From: an uncultured Moraxella sp.
Lineage (GTDB): Bacteria; Pseudomonadota; Gammaproteobacteria; Pseudomonadales; Moraxellaceae
Reading direction: 5' to 3'
Assembly (NCBI GenBank): GCA_943908425.1
Contig: CALTTC010000029.1
Coordinates: forward strand, 1 to 20,501
Length of the DNA: 20,501 bases
Part shown: positions 15,810-20,501 of the stretch, piece by piece
Layout: every line of letters begins with the position of its first letter
Numbering within the stretch: position 1 is the first letter of the stretch
Notes under the pieces: generated by a model
Databases searched by the model: none
What the model was told of the DNA's origin: nothing
The model's input: only the letters and a program-made list of their open reading frames with translations
Position numbers and translations under genes: made by a program

Positions 15810-16628
15810 TTACGGTGTTTTTGGGGTAAAAATCAAGCGTTGCCCTGCTTTATTGATTAATATAAGCTGTTGTTGTTTGATGGTGTAGCGATTGACGCTG
15901 GGCAAAAATGTGATAAGCAGTGATTCTGCAGGAACATCAGTACACGCCATTCGTGTGGACGTGGGGCGGTCAAATTGGCTTGTTTGTGGGTGAAATCCAA
16001 ACGTTAAGGCGTTGCACCCTGCGGTGGCATAAACGCTATTTGTTTGGCTAAAATCCAGCACCACGCTGGTCATATCGTTATCGCTTAAAGGCGTATCAAA
16101 GCCAATAGCATCTATCAGCTGCCACGTTTGCTGTAAAGGGGTGCGGTGAAAGGTGGCTTGGGTGTCGCCACGGCTGTTGCTACTGGTTAAAGTAAGGCTG
16201 TCGCCTGTAAGCTCATACTGTTTGATATGGGTAAAAAAGTCGGCAAAACGCTGTTCATCGGTTGGGTTATCGCAAGCCATTAACGTGCTAATGGGCATTG
16301 CTTGTGGGATAAGCTGATTGCCCATAACCGCAACAGGCAAGGACAGCTGATTACAACCAACACCGCCTGATAAAAACAGCTGATTTGGCTGACTTTGCAA
16401 GTCATTGTCTGCCACAAAAGATAAATAGGCACTGCTTGGCAAATCGCCACTTACCAAATGCCAACTGCCCATTAGGGCTGACAGGTCGGTTGATGGGGCG
16501 TGGGCGGTTTGTGATGGGTTGGTTTGTGGCATAGGCTTGGCGGAGTTGGTTTGTGTGGGGCTACACGCCATAAGTAGTGATGATAAGGCAAGGCAAAACG
16601 GTAGGGTAAATAAGTGGTTTGAAGTCAT
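15810..16628 (-). CDS. META (HslJ-like) lipoprotein with two META domains
   Basis: This is a 272-residue predicted lipoprotein. The signal peptide ends LLMAC (C22) and is followed by a Pro/Thr/Ser-rich linker (about 23-50). Two META domains follow: one at about 53-150 (GSWHLVSG, GGVGCNQLSLP, STLMACDNPTDEQRF) and one at about 165-265 (QTWQLIDAIG, YATAGCNALTFGF, TSTRMACTDVPAESLLITFL). META domains occur in E. coli HslJ and in envelope lipoproteins linked to novobiocin or heat tolerance; the molecular role is poorly defined. AAGGA sits about 7 bases before the ATG. It lies 44 bases after the one-domain META gene, so they form a tandem paralogous pair in one transcript. Confidence 0.88.
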   Translation of the reverse strand: MTSNHLFTLPFCLALSSLLMACSPTQTNSAKPMPQTNPSQTAHAPSTDLSALMGSWHLVSGDLPSSAYLSFVADNDLQSQPNQLFLSGGVGCNQLSLPVAVMGNQLIPQAMPISTLMACDNPTDEQRFADFFTHIKQYELTGDSLTLTSSNSRGDTQATFHRTPLQQTWQLIDAIGFDTPLSDNDMTSVVLDFSQTNSVYATAGCNALTFGFHPQTSQFDRPTSTRMACTDVPAESLLITFLPSVNRYTIKQQQLILINKAGQRLIFTPKTP

Positions 16629-16672
16629 TTTTTTCCTTATGTGTATGTTTGGTAAAACAAAATCATAGCATT

Positions 16673-17152
16673 TTATAGCGAGGGTTGTCTATAGCTGTTT
16701 TGTTGGCTGACAATACGGCTATCATTGCCCACTAAAGTAAGGAGATTATCGCTCACGGTATAGGTGGTAATGTGGGGCAGATGTCGCAGTAACAAATGCT
16801 CGGTAGCCATCTCTGGACAAGCCTTTTTGGTGCTAAAAATTTGTCCAATGGCAAGTTTTTGCCCATCTATACGATAACTAAAACGAATACGATTGCAACC
16901 AGCATAGGCACTGCCTTGTCCGTTATCATAAAAGCTCAGTGTCGCATTGTGTGTGCTTGTGCTATTGATTGCGACAACGTGCCAAGTATGCTCTATTGCT
17001 GTGCTAGGTTGTTGTATTACAAGCGGTGGGGCGGTAATTGATGGAGTGGCAAGTGGTGGGTTGGTAACTGCTTTTGTCTGTGCCACACACCCTGTCAAGC
17101 TTGACATAACAAGTCCAATAACCGCTAAATAAACTGGCAGATTTATCATCAT
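16673..17152 (-). CDS. META (HslJ-like) lipoprotein with one META domain
   Basis: This is a predicted lipoprotein of about 159 residues. The signal peptide ends SLTGC (C22), a Thr/Pro-rich linker follows (about 23-50), then one META domain (HTWHVVAI, SAYAGCNRIRFSY, STKKACPEMATEHLLLRHL). The reading frame is open to 17194, but that start is a TTG with no ribosome site and would put 14 extra residues before a good signal peptide. ATG at 17152 or 17149 is therefore preferred, although neither has a clear Shine-Dalgarno sequence. It is the first gene of the minus-strand run and lies divergent from ackA. Confidence 0.85.
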   Translation of the reverse strand: MMINLPVYLAVIGLVMSSLTGCVAQTKAVTNPPLATPSITAPPLVIQQPSTAIEHTWHVVAINSTSTHNATLSFYDNGQGSAYAGCNRIRFSYRIDGQKLAIGQIFSTKKACPEMATEHLLLRHLPHITTYTVSDNLLTLVGNDSRIVSQQNSYRQPSL

Positions 17153-17173
17153 AGTATCAGGTAAATTAAATGA

Positions 17174-17186
17174 CTTTACCGTAAAG
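17174..17186. promoter_or_regulatory. Inverted repeat CTTTACCGTAAAG, possible operator
   Basis: This is a perfect 6-bp inverted repeat, CTTTAC/GTAAAG, around one central base. It is centred 28 bases upstream of the probable META lipoprotein start at 17152. Its size and place suit a repressor site, but no regulator is encoded nearby and no second copy was seen. Confidence 0.3.
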
Positions 17187-17197
17187 CAATTCAAAAG

Positions 17198-17262
17198 TAA
17201 ATATTATTTGTCCAAACTATTTGCCTAAGCTGTCTATCCAAACTATCTATCCAAATCATCTG
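17198..17262. repeat. Degenerate 13-bp tandem repeat, about five units
   Basis: The units begin at 17198, 17211, 17224, 17237 and 17250. The best-preserved are TCCAAACTATTTG, TCCAAACTATCTA and TCCAAATCATCTG, and the units at 17198 and 17224 match these at about 9 of 13 positions. The spacing is exactly 13 throughout, which argues for a decayed tandem array and not chance similarity. Confidence 0.6.
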
Positions 17263-17493
17263 CCTAATTTGCCAAGTTTTTTGATGATTGCTTGACTTAT
17301 TGGTGTTAAAAAAGTTGTTGGTTTTTTATGGGTAATCAACTAGCAATCTATATTGATGAGCGTGCAGTTTTTGTCAATAAGGTAGGTAAGATTGCCAATG
17401 ATAACACGCTCCATTGATTTTGCTTAATTTGATTGTCTATTAAAATAAACGCCATCGTCTGTATTGACTGGCAAAGCTTACCCCAAAAAATGA

Positions 17494-17522
17494 CTGACCC
17501 AAGTATTGATTTGTGCTATAAT
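17494..17522 (+). promoter_or_regulatory. ackA promoter with extended -10
   Basis: CTGACC (17494-17499) is followed by 17 bases and then TATAAT (17517-17522), a perfect -10 preceded by TGC, the extended -10 element. The predicted start site is near 17529, giving a leader of about 34 bases with AGGA 7 bases before the ATG at 17563. Confidence 0.7.
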
Positions 17523-17562
17523 TATCGGCTGTACTATCATTATCAATAATTAGGATAACGTT

Positions 17563-18750
17563 ATGAGCATTCAAAACCCCACGTTAGTATTAAATTGCGG
17601 TTCATCATCTATTAAATACGCCTTAATTTCAGACGATGGCGACAGTCGCATTACAGGGCTTGCCGAAAATTTGGGGCTAGATGATGCACGCATTAAGCAC
17701 AGCGATGAAGCTGGCAATAAGCAACAAATTGACTTGCCCAAAGGGGCTGACCACAAGCAAGCCTTGCAAGTGGTGCTAGAGCTATTAAAAGAATATAAGC
17801 CAGTCGCAGTCGGTCATCGTGTGGTACACGGCGGACACGAGTTTTCACAAGCGGTAAAAGTTGATGAGACCGTATTGACCGCCATCAAAGAGCTAAAATC
17901 GCTTGCTCCCTTGCACAATCCTGCCAATGCCTTGGGTATTGAAGCGGTGCAAGCCATTTATCCTGATTTGCCGAACGTGACGGTTTTTGATACCGCTTTT
18001 CACCAAACAATGCCTGCCAAAGCCTATCGCTATGCCATTCCAAAAGAGCTGTTTGACAAGCATCACATTCGCCGTTATGGCTTTCACGGCACAAGCCACA
18101 ACTATGTCAGCCATCGTGCCGACACCTTAGCGGACACAGGTAAACCAAATGGTTGGATTACCACGCATTTGGGCAATGGCTGTTCACTCACTGCTGTTTA
18201 TGACGGCAAAAGCTTAGATACATCAATGGGATTGACCCCGCTTGAAGGGGTGGTTATGGGGACAAGAAGTGGCGATGTTGACCCAAGTTTGCACATTCAT
18301 TTGCATCGCACACTTGGCTATTCGCTAGAAGAGATTGACGCCATTTTGAACAAAAAAAGCGGACTTTTGGGCTTATCTGGCATCTCAAGCGATATGCGAA
18401 CGATAGAAGATGGCTACAAAGATGGCGATAAGGACGCAACATTGGCACTGGACGTATTTTGTTATAAAGTAGCACGGTATATCGCTGCTTTGTCGTGTGC
18501 CTTACCAACCTTTACAGGCATTGTCTTTACAGGCGGTATTGGTGAAAATGGCTCTATCATTCGTGAAAAAGTGCTGGATAATTTGCCCCATTTTGGCATT
18601 GATTTTGACAAAGAGCGTAACGATAAGCTGTTTCGTGGGGCGGAAGGGTCGTTTCATAATGACGCAAGTCAGTTGCAATTATGGGTTGTGCCAACCGATG
18701 AAGAAGCTCAAATCGCTTTTGAAACCAAACAAGTGCTTAATTTAAATTAA
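17563..18750 (+). CDS. ackA: Acetate kinase
   Basis: This enzyme interconverts acetyl phosphate + ADP and acetate + ATP, completing the acetyl-CoA to acetate pathway with Pta. Its 395 residues match the usual length of about 400. Family motifs are present in order: LVLNCGSSSIKYAL near the N-terminus, GHRVVHGG, VFDTAFHQTMP (including the catalytic Asp), YGFHGTSHNYVS, HLGNGCSLTAV, GVVMGTRSGDVDPS, FTGGIGENGS and the late PTDEEAQIA. AGGA lies 7 bases before the ATG and a strong promoter lies just upstream. Pta follows 121 bases later on the same strand. Acetyl phosphate made by the pair can also act as a phosphoryl donor to response regulators. Confidence 0.98.
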   Translation: MSIQNPTLVLNCGSSSIKYALISDDGDSRITGLAENLGLDDARIKHSDEAGNKQQIDLPKGADHKQALQVVLELLKEYKPVAVGHRVVHGGHEFSQAVKVDETVLTAIKELKSLAPLHNPANALGIEAVQAIYPDLPNVTVFDTAFHQTMPAKAYRYAIPKELFDKHHIRRYGFHGTSHNYVSHRADTLADTGKPNGWITTHLGNGCSLTAVYDGKSLDTSMGLTPLEGVVMGTRSGDVDPSLHIHLHRTLGYSLEEIDAILNKKSGLLGLSGISSDMRTIEDGYKDGDKDATLALDVFCYKVARYIAALSCALPTFTGIVFTGGIGENGSIIREKVLDNLPHFGIDFDKERNDKLFRGAEGSFHNDASQLQLWVVPTDEEAQIAFETKQVLNLN

Positions 18751-18807
18751 GTGGTCATTGTTTGATATTTAATTCGTTTAATCTGTTTAAATGGTTTAAT
18801 CAACGAA

Positions 18808-18842
18808 GCTTTTGTTGGGTTAATTAAAAATCCAATAAAAGC
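18808..18842 (+). other. Stem-loop between ackA and pta
   Basis: GCTTTTGTTGG (18808-18818) pairs with CCAATAAAAGC (18832-18842) with one G-U pair and a 13-base AT-rich loop. No T-run follows, and the ribosome site of pta begins 14 bases downstream. It could act as an RNA stability or processing element that uncouples ackA and pta levels. The pairing is visible; the role is inferred. Confidence 0.5.
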
Positions 18843-18871
18843 ATAAACAAAATATGAAAAGGAACAATAAA

Positions 18872-20338
18872 ATGAGTGTGTTTTTATTTGTACCAACCAC
18901 AACAACCGCCAATGTAGACAACGCCATTGCCCAGTTTTTGGCAGGTATTGACGGCGTAAAAACAGCAAGTTCGGTCAATATCTTTTTTGAGCAAATCAGT
19001 AAAGATGAGCTAGAGCAAGCGTTGGCTGATAACAATTTAGACGATTTGATGGAAAAAGCCTACACGCTTGCCGAAGCTGATACGCAAGTGGTGGTGGTCA
19101 AGGGTATGCCATTTGGCAAAAGCTACAGTACGCTTACCAACCGCCATTTGGCAAATGCCTTGTCTGCCAAAGTGGTGCTGGTAGCGGACAACGATTCAAT
19201 GACCGATATTGCCATCAATGCCCAAGTGTTTGGTGGTAAAGAAGGGCGAGTGGTAGGAGCGATTGCTAAGGCAAGCTCGTCATCGCTGTGGTTTCCTGTG
19301 GTGGCAGAATTATCCAAAGATTTTGCCAAATCGTTATTACCAACCTTTAGTCAAAAAGTGCTATCGCCGTCAGCGTTTCGGGTGGAGCTTGTTAAAAAAG
19401 CGACTGCCGCCAAAAAACGCATTGTGTTGCCAGAAGGTGATGAGCCACGCACGGTAGAAGCGGCGAGTATTTGCCAAAGTCGTGGCATCGCCCAATGTGT
19501 GTTACTTGCCAAGCGTGAACAGGTAGAAAAAGTTGCCAAAGAACGTGGTGTAACCTTACCTGCTGATATTGAGATTATTGACCCTGCTACGCTTGTGGAT
19601 AATTACGTTGCCCCGATGGTAGAGCGTCGCCGTGGCAAGCTTGATGAAGCGGGGGCAAAAGAACAGCTGCAAGATACGGTGGTGCTTGGCACGATGATGT
19701 TGCAAATGGGTGATGTAGACGGCTTGGTGTCAGGGGCGGTGCATACAACTGCCAATACCATTCGCCCTGCCTTTCAGCTGATTAAAACCGCCCCAGAGTA
19801 TTCGCTCGTTTCTAGTGTCTTTTTTATGCTGTTGCCAGAGCAAGTGGTTGCTTATGCCGATTGTGCGGTTAATCCCAATCCCAACAGCGATGAATTGGCG
19901 GAGATTGCCATTCAGACAGCCGATTCTGCCAAGGCATTTGGCATTGTCCCAAAAATTGCGATGATTAGCTATTCAACGGGCACGTCAGGGGCAGGCGTGG
20001 ACGTGGATTTGGTGGTCAAGGCAACAGAGATTGTGCGTGAACGCCGTCCTGATTTGGCGGTTGATGGCCCGCTACAATATGATGCGGCAACCGTACCCAG
20101 TGTTGCCAAATCCAAAGCCCCCAATTCGCCTGTGGCAGGGCAAGCCAATGTCTTTATTTTCCCAAGTCTATCGGTGGGTAATGCCTTGTATAAGGCGGTG
20201 CAACGCAGTGCTAATGTATTAAGCGTTGGTCCGATGCTACAAGGCTTAAATAAGCCTGTTAATGATTTGTCTCGTGGGGCGTTGGTTGATGATATTGTTT
20301 ATACCATTGCCTTGACAGCCATTCAGGCGGATAAATAA
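18872..20338 (+). CDS. pta: Phosphate acetyltransferase, short-N-terminus form
   Basis: This enzyme interconverts acetyl-CoA + phosphate and acetyl phosphate + CoA. The C-terminal catalytic PTA_PTB domain is complete from about residue 165 to 488: KRIVLPEGDEPRTVEAA, DGLVSGAVHTTANTIRPAFQLI, SYSTGTSGAGVDVD, DGPLQYDAATVPSVAKSKAP, ANVFIFPSLSVGNALYKAVQR. The N-terminal part (1-164) resembles the P-loop-like domain of long Pta (VFLFVPTTTT, TQVVVVKGMPF, AKVVLVADND) but has no P-loop Lys. The DRTGG regulatory domain of the E. coli type (714 residues) appears to be absent. The start at 18872 is chosen over ATG at 18854 because AAAAGGA (18857-18863) is 8 bases upstream. A terminator follows. Confidence 0.95.
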   Translation: MSVFLFVPTTTTANVDNAIAQFLAGIDGVKTASSVNIFFEQISKDELEQALADNNLDDLMEKAYTLAEADTQVVVVKGMPFGKSYSTLTNRHLANALSAKVVLVADNDSMTDIAINAQVFGGKEGRVVGAIAKASSSSLWFPVVAELSKDFAKSLLPTFSQKVLSPSAFRVELVKKATAAKKRIVLPEGDEPRTVEAASICQSRGIAQCVLLAKREQVEKVAKERGVTLPADIEIIDPATLVDNYVAPMVERRRGKLDEAGAKEQLQDTVVLGTMMLQMGDVDGLVSGAVHTTANTIRPAFQLIKTAPEYSLVSSVFFMLLPEQVVAYADCAVNPNPNSDELAEIAIQTADSAKAFGIVPKIAMISYSTGTSGAGVDVDLVVKATEIVRERRPDLAVDGPLQYDAATVPSVAKSKAPNSPVAGQANVFIFPSLSVGNALYKAVQRSANVLSVGPMLQGLNKPVNDLSRGALVDDIVYTIALTAIQADK

Positions 20339-20357
20339 TTTACATTAAACGGTTATG

Positions 20358-20387
20358 AAAAGCACTCAAGGATTTGGGTGCTTTTTT
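20358..20387 (+). terminator. Rho-independent terminator after pta
   Basis: AAAAGCACTCAA (20358-20369) pairs with TTGGGTGCTTTT (20374-20385) around the loop GGAT, with one G-U pair, and runs into TTTTTT. It closes the ackA-pta unit. Confidence 0.92.
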
Positions 20388-20446
20388 AGGCTTAATCTAG
20401 GGTGATTTTGCTTGACAGGGTAATCGGCTAATGCGCTAATATTTTA

Positions 20447-20501
20447 GAAAACGGAAAACGGAAAACGGAAAACGGAAAACGGAAAACGGAAAACGGAAAA
20501 C
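20447..20501. repeat. Heptanucleotide tandem repeat (GAAAACG)n
   Basis: Seven perfect copies of GAAAACG plus six bases of an eighth run off the right edge, so the true length is unknown. The unit is 7 bp and has no stop codon in any frame on either strand. It lies about 60 bases past the pta terminator. On the plus strand a TAG at 20445-20447 closes only one frame just before the array, and no ribosome site or start codon feeding the array is obvious. It probably sits upstream of, or within the beginning of, a gene outside the window. Slippage-driven variation is inference. Confidence 0.97.

Larger units (their letters stand above)
17153..17562. other. Divergent intergenic region between the META lipoprotein gene and ackA
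   Basis: This AT-rich stretch of about 410 bases has no credible ORF. It contains a 13-bp perfect inverted repeat (17174-17186), a degenerate 13-bp tandem array (17198-17262) and the ackA promoter (17494-17522). The section 17263-17490 shows no feature that I can support. Confidence 0.75.

Noticed and set aside
20447..20501. Possible CRISPR array or direct-repeat attachment site at either edge
   Set aside because: The units are 7 or 8 bp and directly abutting with no spacers, and no cas gene or integrase is present; they are simple tandem repeats.

Overview
The window looks like chromosomal DNA of a Gram-negative gammaproteobacterium, most likely a Moraxella-type member of the Moraxellaceae. 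This is an inference from the combination of moderately AT-rich DNA, a monomeric NADP isocitrate dehydrogenase, porins with C-terminal Phe, an ackA-pta pair and long simple-sequence tandem repeats. No rRNA, tRNA, transposase, phage gene, integrase or CRISPR array is visible. There are fourteen credible protein genes, and most are ordinary core or envelope functions.

Layout, left to right. (1) The left edge lies inside an octanucleotide tandem array (TGCCAGTT, about 7.9 copies visible). It is followed by an Old Yellow Enzyme-type flavin oxidoreductase (141-1370) with its own terminator. (2) 1506-6330 is a compact plus-strand operon: RND membrane-fusion protein, RND (HAE1-type) inner-membrane pump with a 4-base overlap, and a DUF924 protein 11 bases later. 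No outer-membrane channel or regulator is present. (3) A roughly 490-base gap holds a plausible promoter and a structured leader, then comes an envelope cluster: two tandem porin-type beta-barrels (6822-8045, 8064-9254) and an exported S9 prolyl oligopeptidase-family enzyme (9339-12005). It ends at a strong terminator. (4) A YagU-family inner-membrane protein (12137-12736) converges on a shared terminator at 12790-12824. (5) The minus strand carries, in transcription order, a one-domain META lipoprotein, a two-domain META lipoprotein, monomeric isocitrate dehydrogenase, and a two-domain DUF305 lipoprotein. (6) A 410-base divergent intergenic region has a degenerate 13-bp tandem repeat and a good extended -10 promoter. 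It precedes ackA and pta on the plus strand, which are closed by a terminator. (7) The right edge runs into a heptanucleotide array (GAAAACG, about 7.9 copies visible).

Functional themes are envelope transport (pump, porins, exported peptidase, four lipoproteins or lipoprotein-like proteins) and central acetyl-CoA/acetate and TCA metabolism (icd, ackA, pta). No obviously new multi-gene system is visible. The points most worth a second look are the two different short tandem arrays at both edges, the porin-porin-peptidase cluster with its enlarged peptidase, the near-identical internal duplication in the DUF305 protein, the degenerate 13-bp array in the META/ackA divergent region, and a Pta with a much reduced N-terminal part.
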